Of a DNA stretch of 8,569 bases, positions 1-6,480 are shown piece after piece. This DNA comes from an uncultured Collinsella sp. (GTDB lineage Bacteria; Actinomycetota; Coriobacteriia; Coriobacteriales; Coriobacteriaceae), in NCBI GenBank assembly GCA_900554135.1, contig USFU01000065.1, positions 1 to 8,569 of the forward strand, read 5' to 3'. The notes under the pieces were generated by a model, which worked only from the letters and a program-made list of their open reading frames with translations, was not told the origin of the DNA and did no database searches. The position numbers and the translations under genes are program-made. Every line of letters begins with the position of its first letter. The stretch's first letter is position 1.

Positions 1-56
1 TCGGTACGATACAGTTATTGCAGTTAAAACGTACTTTTAAACGCAGGAGTTTCTTC

Positions 57-374
57 ATGGATTGCCTGAAGGTATCAAGCAAATCATCGCCCGCGTCCGT
101 TGCCGGCGCCATTGCCGGCATGGTCAAAGATGGTGTTCCCGTCAATATTCAGTGTGTCGGCGCGGGTGCCGTCAATCAGGCCATTAAGGCTGTGGCCATT
201 GCACGCGGATTTATGATTCCGACCGGGTTTGATATTTCCTGCGCGCCGGTGTTCTCCGACATCCTCATCAACGGGGAGTCGCGCACGGCCATCCGTCTTT
301 CTATTTACGTTCATCAGATTAATCGAGCCGCTATGGATAACGTTGTGATGGACGACGTTAAGCCTGTGGCATAG
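57..374 (+). CDS. spoVS: Stage V sporulation protein S family protein (SpoVS)
   Basis: The product is a small Alba-like nucleic-acid-binding protein of the SpoVS family. In Bacillus it affects spore coat/cortex formation and septation; the biochemical role is not settled. The 105-residue product has the family core: LKVSSKSSPASVAGAIAG near the N-terminus, then GAGAVNQAIKAVAIARGF and an ERTAIRL-like segment (here SRTAIRLS). The family is usually about 86 residues, so this one has roughly 20 extra C-terminal residues (from about YVHQINRAAMDN). I chose ATG 57 because AGGAG at 45-49 sits 7 bases upstream and the family begins exactly there; an in-frame TTG at 18 would add non-conserved residues. 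In Bacillus subtilis spoVS lies upstream of tdh-kbl-miaB, so the miaB neighbour fits conserved synteny. The presumed host group is non-sporulating, so a sporulation role is unlikely. Confidence 0.93.
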   Translation: MDCLKVSSKSSPASVAGAIAGMVKDGVPVNIQCVGAGAVNQAIKAVAIARGFMIPTGFDISCAPVFSDILINGESRTAIRLSIYVHQINRAAMDNVVMDDVKPVA

Positions 375-437
375 ATTGTTTACTCTTTGCCCGCGCTCTT
401 TGATTCCGCCTATTCCACCTCGTTAGGACTTATACAC

Positions 438-1808
438 ATGGACCAGGGTTCCGTACGCGATATTCTTGCCGGTAAAACCTACTTCATCCGCACCTTTGGC
501 TGCCAGATGAATCAGCACGACTCCGAGCGCGTGAGTGGCCTGCTCGACTCGTATGGCTGCCTTATGGCGCTCGATCCGGAGCATGCTGACATTGTCGTGT
601 TCATGACGTGCTGCGTTCGAGAGGCCGCTGACACCCGTCTGTACGGTCAGTGCAACTCTTGTAAGAGCCTTCCGCCTTCACCCTCGGGCAAGCGCGTGGT
701 CGCCGTGGGCGGCTGCATCGCGCAGCGCGACGGCGAGGGCCTGCTCACGAATGTCGATAACGTCAATGTCATCTTTGGTACGCATTCTATCGCGCATGTT
801 GCCGAGCTCATTGCCGAGGCATTCTTGGACGGCAAGCGTCATATTCGCACCAACGAGCACGAGGACACGGATGCGATGAGCATGCCGTGGCATCGTGAGA
901 CTCAGTATCATGCCTGGGTCCCCATTATGACGGGCTGTAATAACTTCTGCACCTATTGCATCGTGCCGTATGTGCGCGGTCGCGAAAAGAGCCGTCCTTT
1001 CGAGGAGATTGTCGACGAGGTGACCGGTCTAGTACGCCAGGGCGTGCGTGAGATTACGCTGCTGGGTCAAAACGTCAACTCCTATGGTCGCGACCTGTTT
1101 GGCAAGCCGCGCTTTGCCGACCTGCTGCGCGCCGTGGGCGATACGGGTGTAGAGCGTATTTTCTTTACTTCCTCGCACCCCAAAGACCTGCTGCCCGAGA
1201 CCATCGACGCTATGGCCGAGACGCCTGCCGTCATGCCGCAACTGCACCTGGCAGTTCAGTCGGGCTCGACGCGCATCCTTAAAGAGATGAACCGTCGCTA
1301 TACGCGCGAGGATTATCTGGGGCTTGTCGATCGCATCCGCAATCGCATGCCCGATATCGCGCTTTCGACCGATATCATCGTGGGCTTCCCCGGCGAGACC
1401 GAGGAAGACTTTGAGCAGACGCTCTCGCTTGCCGAGACGGTCCGTTATGCTCAGGCCTATACGTTTATCTACTCCAGGCGCGCCGGTACTCCGGCCGCCG
1501 AGATTGACGATTCCACGCCGCATGAGGTGATTCTTGAGCGCTTCAACCGTCTGGTGGAGGTTATCGAGACCACAGCGCACGAGTATAACCAGGGTGAGCT
1601 CCACACCGTTGTGCCGGCGCTTATTGAGGGTACGAGCAAAAAGAATGACGCGATGCTGCTGGGCAAGAGTCCTAAGAATCAGACTGTTCATGCACCGATT
1701 CCCGAGGGCTACAGCATCGATCAGTTGATTGGCAAGATTGTCGATGTTGACGTCGACGTTGCCAAGACGTGGTATCTGTCCGGATCCGTTGTGGGCGAGC
1801 CGCGCTAA
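438..1808 (+). CDS. miaB: tRNA-2-methylthio-N6-dimethylallyladenosine synthase MiaB
   Basis: MiaB is a radical-SAM methylthiotransferase that converts i6A37 to ms2i6A37 in tRNAs reading UNN codons, using two [4Fe-4S] clusters. With ATG 438 as start the protein is 456 residues, normal for the family. The N-terminal UPF0004 domain supplies three cluster cysteines: C22 (TFGCQMN), C58 (MTCCVRE) and C93 (VGGCIAQRDG). The radical-SAM motif CxxxCxxC is C167, C171, C174 (GCNNFCTYCIVPYVRGRE). A TRAM RNA-binding domain occupies about the last 65 residues. A TTG at 387 is in frame, but ATG 438 with TTAGGA about 9 bases upstream matches the family N-terminus. Oddities: methionine stands in for the usual asparagine of the NTC motif, and there are extra cysteines at 59, 72 and 75. 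The stop overlaps the miaA start by one base, linking the two steps of the same modification. Confidence 0.95.
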   Translation: MDQGSVRDILAGKTYFIRTFGCQMNQHDSERVSGLLDSYGCLMALDPEHADIVVFMTCCVREAADTRLYGQCNSCKSLPPSPSGKRVVAVGGCIAQRDGEGLLTNVDNVNVIFGTHSIAHVAELIAEAFLDGKRHIRTNEHEDTDAMSMPWHRETQYHAWVPIMTGCNNFCTYCIVPYVRGREKSRPFEEIVDEVTGLVRQGVREITLLGQNVNSYGRDLFGKPRFADLLRAVGDTGVERIFFTSSHPKDLLPETIDAMAETPAVMPQLHLAVQSGSTRILKEMNRRYTREDYLGLVDRIRNRMPDIALSTDIIVGFPGETEEDFEQTLSLAETVRYAQAYTFIYSRRAGTPAAEIDDSTPHEVILERFNRLVEVIETTAHEYNQGELHTVVPALIEGTSKKNDAMLLGKSPKNQTVHAPIPEGYSIDQLIGKIVDVDVDVAKTWYLSGSVVGEPR

Positions 1809-2746
1809 TGATTTCTTCCGGGGCAGGTCTTTCCGCCGTTGCGATTGTCGGTCCGACTGCGGTTGGCAAAAGTGATGTCGCAGATCGTTTGGCGTCTCGC
1901 CTTTCGTCCGAAGTGCTGTCGTGTGACGCGATGCAAATATATAGAGGCATGGATATCGGCACTGCCAAGATGGCACCCGAGGAATGCACGGCGCCTCTAC
2001 GCCTGGTCGATATTGTTGAACCGGGCGTTGCATATTCTGCAGCGTTGTATCAGGCAGACGCTCGTGTACATGTTGAGCGCTTGCTGGGCGAGGGCCGCCT
2101 ACCGGTGTTTTGCGGGGGTACGGGCTTGTATCTCAAGGCGGCCCTGGATGAGATGGATTTTCCCTCGGGCGAACTTGAGGACGATCGCCGCGCGGGGTAT
2201 CAGGAGCTTGCCGAGCGCATTGGCGAGGAAGCGCTACACGCGCTGCTTGCTGAGCGTGACCCCGAGTCCGCTGCGGTCATCCATCCCCATAATGTTCGTC
2301 GTGTGATTCGCGCGCTCGAAATGCACGATGACGGTGTGTCCTACGCGCAGCAAAAGTCGCAGTTTAGTGTTCCGCGCGAGCATTATCACGCTCTGTGGTT
2401 TGGATTGATGCGTAATCGCGAGGCGCTTTACGAGCGTATTAACCTACGCGTCGATCTGATGTTTGAACAGGGTCTTGTTGATGAGGTTCGCGGTCTTATG
2501 GACCAGGGGCTGAGAGATGCCCTGACTTCGATGCAAGCGATTGGCTATAAAGAGATTATCGATGCCTTGGACGGCGTGCTTTCTATGGATGAGGCTCGCG
2601 AACTCATCAAGATGCGCTCGCGTCGCTATGCCAAGCGTCAGCTTTCGTGGTTTAAACGCGATGACCGCATCGTGTGGTTCGATATGAACGAGTTTACGAT
2701 CGATGAGGTTGTTGAGGATATCCTTCACCGTATCGAGGCTGCCTAA
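1808..2746 (+). CDS. miaA: tRNA dimethylallyltransferase MiaA
   Basis: MiaA transfers a dimethylallyl group from DMAPP to N6 of A37, giving the i6A37 substrate that MiaB then modifies. The 312-residue length is typical. Visible motifs are the P-loop GPTAVGKS (residues 15-22), the CDAMQIYRGMDIGTAK segment (39-54; the catalytic Asp40 is kept, but the usual following Ser is Ala), GGTGLYLKA, HPHNVRRVIRALE, SMQAIGYKEI and the C-terminal RRYAKRQLSWFKRD. The start at ATG 1808 overlaps the miaB TAA (TAATG), which suggests translational coupling. An upstream GTG at 1769 would lie inside miaB and add 13 non-conserved residues. No convincing Shine-Dalgarno sequence is visible, which also fits coupling. 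Confidence 0.96.
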   Translation: MISSGAGLSAVAIVGPTAVGKSDVADRLASRLSSEVLSCDAMQIYRGMDIGTAKMAPEECTAPLRLVDIVEPGVAYSAALYQADARVHVERLLGEGRLPVFCGGTGLYLKAALDEMDFPSGELEDDRRAGYQELAERIGEEALHALLAERDPESAAVIHPHNVRRVIRALEMHDDGVSYAQQKSQFSVPREHYHALWFGLMRNREALYERINLRVDLMFEQGLVDEVRGLMDQGLRDALTSMQAIGYKEIIDALDGVLSMDEARELIKMRSRRYAKRQLSWFKRDDRIVWFDMNEFTIDEVVEDILHRIEAA

Positions 2747-4035
2747 TGGCTCGGTTTCCCCTCGTTCCCACGGCGCCTGAGCCCGAACGTGCCGTTCTTG
2801 TCGGAGTTGAGTGGCGCGATAACGCCTGGCCGCTCGATCGTTCGCTTGACGAGCTTGAGCGCCTGGCCCATACGGCTGGCGCCCAGTGCGTGGCGCGTTT
2901 GTCACAGCGTCTGGTTAAGCCGTATCCAAAATCGTTTATCGGCTCCGGTAAGGTTGAGGAGCTTTGCGGGCTCGTGCATCGTATGGATGTCGATGTTGTT
3001 ATCTTCGATGACGATTTAACGCCCTCGCAGCAGTCGTATCTTGAGAAAGCCGTGGGCGAACCGGTTAAGATTATCGACCGCACGGCGTTGATTCTCGATA
3101 TCTTTGGCCTGCACGCTCAGACCCGTGAGGGCCGCCTGCAGGTGCAGCTAGCCCAATTGCAGTATCTGTTGCCCCGCTTGCGCGGTATGTGGAGCCATCT
3201 TGCTAAAGAGCAGACACGCGGTGGCATTGGCTCGCGCTTTGGCCAGGGCGAAAGCCAGCTCGAGGTTGACCGACGTTTGATTCGCAACAAGATTGCCGCG
3301 CTTCGTCGTGAGCTTAAGCAGGTCGAACAGCGCCGCGATGTCCAGTCAAAGAGTCGTATCGAGTCGCCGGCGTTTCGCGTGGCGTTGGCTGGCTATACCA
3401 ATGCCGGTAAGTCGACGTTACTTAATCGCCTGACTGGGTCTACGGTGCTTTCGCAGGACAAATTGTTTGCCACGCTCGATCCGACGACGCGCTCGTATCG
3501 CTTGCCCGGTGGTCGTGGTATGACCATTACCGATACCGTTGGCTTTATTCAAAAGCTGCCGCATGGTCTCGTTGATGCCTTTAAGTCCACGCTGTCTGAG
3601 GTCCTTGGTGCCGACCTGGTCCTTAAAGTTGTGGATGCCTCTGACGAGGACTACGAGCGCCAACTCGAGGCAGTCGATCGCGTTCTTGACGAGATCGGTG
3701 CCGGTGAGCGTTTGACGCTTACGGTGTTCAATAAAATTGACCTACTCGATAGCGTTGATCGATTGAGTTTCCGTCGTCGCTATCCCGAGGCCGTGCTGTT
3801 CTCGGCCCAAACGGGCGAGGGGCTCGACGATCTCGTCGACCGTATTGCTCGTGAGGCAGCTGCCACCGATGTGTTGCTCTCCGCTGATATCCCGTATCGC
3901 GAGGGCGCCCTCATTACGCTGGTGCATGAGCAGGGAACCCTTCTGCATGAGGAATATCTAGAGGACGGCGTTCGCATTGTGGCAAAGATGCCGGCCCGAA
4001 TCGCGCCGCGTCTTGAGCGCTATCGTACGGAATAA
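2746..4035 (+). CDS. hflX: Ribosome-associated GTPase HflX
   Basis: HflX is a translation-factor-class GTPase that binds the 50S subunit and splits or rescues stalled ribosomes, notably under heat or antibiotic stress. At 429 residues it is a normal full-length protein. The N-terminal HflX domain (about residues 10-160) contains the FIGSGKVEEL and TREGRLQVQLAQLQYLLPRL signatures and the glycine-rich GGIGSRFGQGESQLEVDRR, followed by a charged helix (about 172-205). The G domain has G1 GYTNAGKST (216-224), G2 threonine in FATLDPTTR, G3 DTVGF (263-267), G4 NKID (329-332) and G5 SAQTGEGL (353-360). The ATG overlaps the miaA TAA by one base, making hflX the third gene of the run. miaA-hflX adjacency is common (with hfq between them in proteobacteria). 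Its last 16 bases are shared with the convergent gene on the other strand. Confidence 0.96.
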   Translation: MARFPLVPTAPEPERAVLVGVEWRDNAWPLDRSLDELERLAHTAGAQCVARLSQRLVKPYPKSFIGSGKVEELCGLVHRMDVDVVIFDDDLTPSQQSYLEKAVGEPVKIIDRTALILDIFGLHAQTREGRLQVQLAQLQYLLPRLRGMWSHLAKEQTRGGIGSRFGQGESQLEVDRRLIRNKIAALRRELKQVEQRRDVQSKSRIESPAFRVALAGYTNAGKSTLLNRLTGSTVLSQDKLFATLDPTTRSYRLPGGRGMTITDTVGFIQKLPHGLVDAFKSTLSEVLGADLVLKVVDASDEDYERQLEAVDRVLDEIGAGERLTLTVFNKIDLLDSVDRLSFRRRYPEAVLFSAQTGEGLDDLVDRIAREAAATDVLLSADIPYREGALITLVHEQGTLLHEEYLEDGVRIVAKMPARIAPRLERYRTE

Positions 4036-4724
4036 ACGAGCTCTAGCACGCCTAGAATGACAGGCTGATGGAGCAGGTAGAACGGTAAGGCATGCCGACC
4101 GAGGACTGCGAGTTCCGGGATGGGATTGGCGTATGCCCATGCTGGCGCTTCAAGGCTTGATGCTTGTGCTGCTTGGGCAGCAAAAAAGCCGGTAAGGTAC
4201 ATAAAGACAAACGGAATGAGCGGATAGTAGTCTCCCGAAACAAAACCCGGGCCCGGGAATCCAAGCCATGCCAGGTAGGGGAGTGGGTAGACCGCTTTTG
4301 GAATGCCCCAGGTTAGGGCAAAAAGAACAAGGCACGCTGCGATGCCCCACGAGCCCGGTATTTTTTGAAGTAACGGACGGGTGAGTGCAACCACTGCGGT
4401 GCACGCCGCCATGCAATAAATGATGCCAAAGTTTACCGAATCGTCGACTGATACCAGTGTAGTTGCAATCCATACGACCAAAGCTGCGGCCGCGTACTTG
4501 AGGGCGCGCTTAACGTTATTACGCGAGAGCGTGCACATCCAACCGGCGATAAACAAAAATACCCAGCTGATACTTGCGCGCCAGATATCCTGGAAAACCG
4601 TTTCGGTAAACCATGGCATATCCCATCCATATAGGTAGGCCAAATCGTAGCAGGCGTGAAAACCTGCCATCGACAGCATCGTAAACCCGCGGACGGTATC
4701 AAATATGGTGATGCGTTTTTGCAT
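4020..4724 (-). CDS. DUF1624/HGSNAT-like integral membrane acyltransferase-family protein
   Basis: This is a 234-residue, very hydrophobic protein. It begins KRITIFDTVRGFTMLSMAGF, followed by HACYDL, the typical opening of the heparan-alpha-glucosaminide N-acetyltransferase catalytic family (DUF1624/YeiB-like). It ends with LGRHALPFYLLHQPVILGVL, the family's closing helix motif. I count about seven membrane segments, near residues 10-30, 48-66, 73-92, 98-115, 123-143, 166-187 and 208-230. The family is thought to move acyl groups across membranes onto sugars or other acceptors; the substrate here cannot be read from sequence. The start ATG (first base 4724) overlaps the lexA TAA by one base, so it is probably translated with lexA and therefore DNA-damage inducible. 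Its 3' end overlaps hflX by 16 bp, leaving no intergenic terminator. The family call is fairly firm; enzymatic activity is inferred. Confidence 0.82.
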   Translation of the reverse strand: MQKRITIFDTVRGFTMLSMAGFHACYDLAYLYGWDMPWFTETVFQDIWRASISWVFLFIAGWMCTLSRNNVKRALKYAAAALVVWIATTLVSVDDSVNFGIIYCMAACTAVVALTRPLLQKIPGSWGIAACLVLFALTWGIPKAVYPLPYLAWLGFPGPGFVSGDYYPLIPFVFMYLTGFFAAQAAQASSLEAPAWAYANPIPELAVLGRHALPFYLLHQPVILGVLELVYSVR

Positions 4725-5368
4725 TACGAGAACCGGCGCATCAAACCGACAACCTTACCCAAAATAACGGGGTTCGTCGCATAGATGGGCTCCATAGTGT
4801 CGTTCTCGGGCTGCAAGCGCACGCGCCCCTGCTCCTTGTAGAACGTCTTGACAGTCGCCGAGCCATCGATCATAGCCACGACGATTTCGCCGTTCATCGC
4901 GCTCTTTTGCTCGCGAACGATAATGTAGTCACCGTTGTAGATGCCGACATTGATCATTGAGCTGCCGTGCACTTCAAGGATAAAGGAGCCCTGGTCTGTG
5001 GCGATTTCGGTCGGGATGGTAAAGGTGTCCTCGATATTTTGTTCGGCCAGAATGGGAATCCCAGCCGCGACACGACCGACGAGCGGCAGCGAGACCGTTC
5101 CGCGGGGCGCCGTGGGTTCATCGGATTTGGAAATCGAGACAGAGGATCCGTCCTCATCAAAGAGCTCTAGGGCGCGAGGCTTGGTGGCATCGCGCTTGAG
5201 CAGTCCTCGAGCCTCCAGGGCAGAGAGATGAGCATGCACCGTGCTGGGGGAGGAGAGGCCTACGGCCGATGCCATCTCGCGCACACTGGGCGGATAGCCC
5301 TTCTCCTGCTGATATTCCTTGATGAAGTCGTAAATCTGCTGCTGACGCTTGGTAATTTTGCGAGCCAT
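4724..5368 (-). CDS. lexA: LexA SOS repressor (self-cleaving)
   Basis: LexA represses the SOS regulon and is inactivated by RecA-stimulated self-cleavage. The 214-residue product starts MARKITKRQQQIYDFIKEY. An N-terminal winged helix-turn-helix (about residues 1-65, with YPPSVREMASAVGLSSPSTV) precedes a linker and an S24-family peptidase domain. The cleavage site is Ala102-Gly103 (GRVAAGIP), the nucleophile Ser137 (HGSSM) and the general base Lys174 (TVKTF), so the self-cleavage machinery looks intact. I chose ATG 5368 because AGAGAGGA lies 7 bases upstream on the - strand; longer in-frame starts up to 5473 would read back through the operators. Three LexA boxes upstream indicate autoregulation. 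The following membrane-protein gene overlaps the stop by one base. Confidence 0.97.
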   Translation of the reverse strand: MARKITKRQQQIYDFIKEYQQEKGYPPSVREMASAVGLSSPSTVHAHLSALEARGLLKRDATKPRALELFDEDGSSVSISKSDEPTAPRGTVSLPLVGRVAAGIPILAEQNIEDTFTIPTEIATDQGSFILEVHGSSMINVGIYNGDYIIVREQKSAMNGEIVVAMIDGSATVKTFYKEQGRVRLQPENDTMEPIYATNPVILGKVVGLMRRFS

Positions 5369-5391
5369 CAGGGGATCCTCTCTGCCAATGT

Positions 5392-5405
5392 CAAACAAAT
5401 GTTCG
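5392..5405. promoter_or_regulatory. LexA box 1 (SOS operator)
   Basis: CAAACAAATGTTCG; read on the - strand it is CGAACATTTGTTTG, matching the Gram-positive/actinobacterial LexA consensus CGAAC-N4-GTTYG at every half-site position. It lies 23 bp upstream of the lexA start and at about the predicted lexA transcription start, well placed for autorepression. Confidence 0.88.
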
Positions 5406-5433
5406 ATTATTGCTTGACAGGAACAACTGTTCG
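5406..5433 (-). promoter_or_regulatory. Candidate lexA promoter
   Basis: On the - strand AATAAT (5411-5406, 5 of 6 matches to the -10 consensus) lies 16 bases from CGAACA (5433-5428, only 3 of 6 matches to -35), which is embedded in LexA box 2. The predicted start near 5399 falls inside box 1. The weak -35 makes the call tentative. Confidence 0.4.
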
Positions 5434-5441
5434 AAGATAAT
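5414..5441 (+). promoter_or_regulatory. Candidate promoter for the LysM gene
   Basis: A perfect -35 TTGACA (5414-5419), a 16-base spacer and GATAAT (5436-5441, 5 of 6 matches). The spacer contains LexA box 2 and the predicted start near 5448 falls on box 3, so LexA binding would block polymerase directly. A second, weaker candidate (TAGACA at 5467-5472 with GATAAA at 5491-5496) lies closer to the gene and downstream of box 3. Confidence 0.65.
5420..5433. promoter_or_regulatory. LexA box 2 (SOS operator)
   Basis: GGAACAACTGTTCG has the GAAC-N4-GTTCG core, with one mismatch to CGAAC-N4-GTTCG at the first base. Its centre is exactly 28 bp from the centres of boxes 1 and 3. It lies between the -35 and -10 of the rightward promoter and overlaps the presumed -35 of the leftward one. 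Confidence 0.85.
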
Positions 5442-5447
5442 AATAAC

Positions 5448-5461
5448 CGAACATTCGTTCT
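5448..5461. promoter_or_regulatory. LexA box 3 (SOS operator)
   Basis: CGAACATTCGTTCT has a complete CGAAC left half and GTTC in the right half, with one mismatch at the last base. It sits at the predicted start of the rightward transcript for the LysM gene. Confidence 0.82.
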
Positions 5462-5528
5462 CGCGCTAGACATTTTTGTCCGCGCGGCTTGATAAAACTG
5501 TTCTCAGCAAAACGCGCGAGAGGAGAAC

Positions 5529-5981
5529 ATGATGAACGCAACGGATATGGTCCAGGGAAACCTCGCCCTTAAGCTCGAGACGCCTGCGGCACCGGCTTTC
5601 ACGGTTGTCAAAGGCGGCCGATCTGGTTTCCAAACACTGCCTGGCAAGCCCGTCCGCAGCCAGTGCGTCGCCACGACATCGGCTCCCGTTGCCCTAAAGG
5701 TCTCGACGATTGTCGCCTTGGCCGTTGCGCTCACGCTTTTCTTTGTACTTGCTACCTCGATCTTCAGCGCTCGTCACGCCGCATATGCCGAGTCGGCATC
5801 CAACGTTACCTACGAGACCGTCCGTGTTCAGTCTGGCGATTCCTTGTGGTCGCTTGCCCAGGAGCATCCGATTGAGGGTCTTTCGACACAGGAGACCTCT
5901 GATATGATCCGCAACGTCAATCACCTGGAGCATGGCTCACTCGATGCCGGTGCGCATCTTAAAGTTCCCGCACGTTCCTAA
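5529..5981 (+). CDS. SOS-type membrane-anchored LysM protein, YneA/DivS/ChiZ-like cell-division inhibitor
   Basis: This is a 150-residue protein with a cytoplasmic N-terminal tail of about 55 residues, one membrane segment (about 56-79, VALKVSTIVALAVALTLFFV) and an extracytoplasmic LysM domain (about 95-147: VRVQSGDSLWSLAQ ... GAHLKVP) that should bind peptidoglycan. An Ala-Tyr-Ala sequence at 85-87 after the hydrophobic segment could be a signal-peptidase site, as in YneA, which is released by cleavage. Small LysM proteins divergent from lexA are SOS-induced division suppressors in Bacillus (YneA), Corynebacterium (DivS) and Mycobacterium (ChiZ, followed by nrdR as here). The context and LexA boxes make that role likely here. 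Two adjacent ATGs (5529, 5532) follow AGGAG at 5521-5525; 5532 has the better spacing. Sequence alone does not show whether it has hydrolase activity. Confidence 0.85.
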   Translation: MMNATDMVQGNLALKLETPAAPAFTVVKGGRSGFQTLPGKPVRSQCVATTSAPVALKVSTIVALAVALTLFFVLATSIFSARHAAYAESASNVTYETVRVQSGDSLWSLAQEHPIEGLSTQETSDMIRNVNHLEHGSLDAGAHLKVPARS

Positions 5982-5995
5982 GATTTAAGTACCGT

Positions 5996-6037
5996 CGCAT
6001 GGTACCCTTGTAATCGTTTTAGAGGAGGTACCATGCG
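5996..6037 (+). promoter_or_regulatory. Inverted repeat enclosing the nrdR start codon
   Basis: An 11-base perfect inverted repeat: CGCATGGTACC at 5996-6006 and GGTACCATGCG at 6027-6037, with a 20-base loop. The 3' arm contains the last two bases of the Shine-Dalgarno AGGAGG (6023-6028) and the whole ATG (6033-6035). In RNA starting upstream, such as readthrough from the LysM gene, it could mask nrdR translation initiation. It has no U-tract, so it is not a standard terminator. TGTAAT at 6009-6014 in the loop is a possible -10; a transcript starting after it would lack the 5' arm and escape masking. Confidence 0.55.
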
Positions 6038-6476
6038 CTGTCCCAAATGCGGCAAGGCACATACCCGCGTCGTTGATTCCCGCATGCAGGAATCTAATAA
6101 CACCATCAAGCGCCGTCGCGAATGCTGCTCGTGCAATTATCGCTTTACGACATTTGAGCGTTGTGAAGACCCTATCGAGGTCATTAAGTCTGACGGAACC
6201 AAGCAACGCTTCGATCGCAATAAGCTGCTGGTCGGTTTGATGCGCGCCACGATCAAGCGTGATATCGACACTAAAAAGCTCAACGAGATCATTGACGATA
6301 TTGAGGTTGAGCTTCGCTCCCGTACGCTCACGGCCGTTACGTCCCATGAGTTGGGCGATATGGTTCTTAAGCGGTTAGCCAAGATCGATAAAGTGGCCTA
6401 CATCCGCTTTGCCTCGGTCTATCGTGATTTCAAAGATGTCGATGAGTTTCTGCAAGAGCTCGACAAGCTAAGGTGA
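6033..6476 (+). CDS. nrdR: Transcriptional repressor NrdR
   Basis: NrdR is a nucleotide-sensing repressor of ribonucleotide reductase operons. The 147-residue protein has an N-terminal zinc ribbon with C3 and C6 (CPKC) and C31 and C34 ([17 protein letters not shown]), then an ATP-cone domain (about 49-139) containing [16 protein letters not shown] and [20 protein letters not shown]32 is an extra cysteine where most homologues have Leu or another residue. The start is supported by AGGAGG four bases upstream, although that site and the ATG are caught in an inverted repeat. It follows the LysM gene as in mycobacteria (lexA-chiZ-nrdR) and is followed 4 bases later by dut, so deoxynucleotide supply and dUTP removal are probably expressed together. 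Confidence 0.97.
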   Translation: MRCPKCGKAHTRVVDSRMQESNNTIKRRRECCSCNYRFTTFERCEDPIEVIKSDGTKQRFDRNKLLVGLMRATIKRDIDTKKLNEIIDDIEVELRSRTLTAVTSHELGDMVLKRLAKIDKVAYIRFASVYRDFKDVDEFLQELDKLR

Positions 6477-6480
6477 TTTC

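Noticed and set aside
1..56. Promoter for spoVS in the first bases (TTGCAG at 18-23)
   Set aside because: No -10 element lies at a workable distance; only the Shine-Dalgarno AGGAG is supportable.
387..437. TTG start for MiaB at 387
   Set aside because: It adds 17 non-conserved residues; ATG 438 fits the family length and has a modest ribosome binding site.
1029..2033. 334-codon open frame on the - strand opposite miaB and miaA
   Set aside because: It is fully covered by two well-supported + strand genes, its translation has no recognisable family features, and it looks like a shadow of high-G+C coding sequence.
5369..5473. Extended N-terminus for LexA starting at 5473
   Set aside because: The extra 35 residues would be encoded by the operator/promoter DNA, and MARKITKRQ at 5368 with a good ribosome binding site matches the family start.
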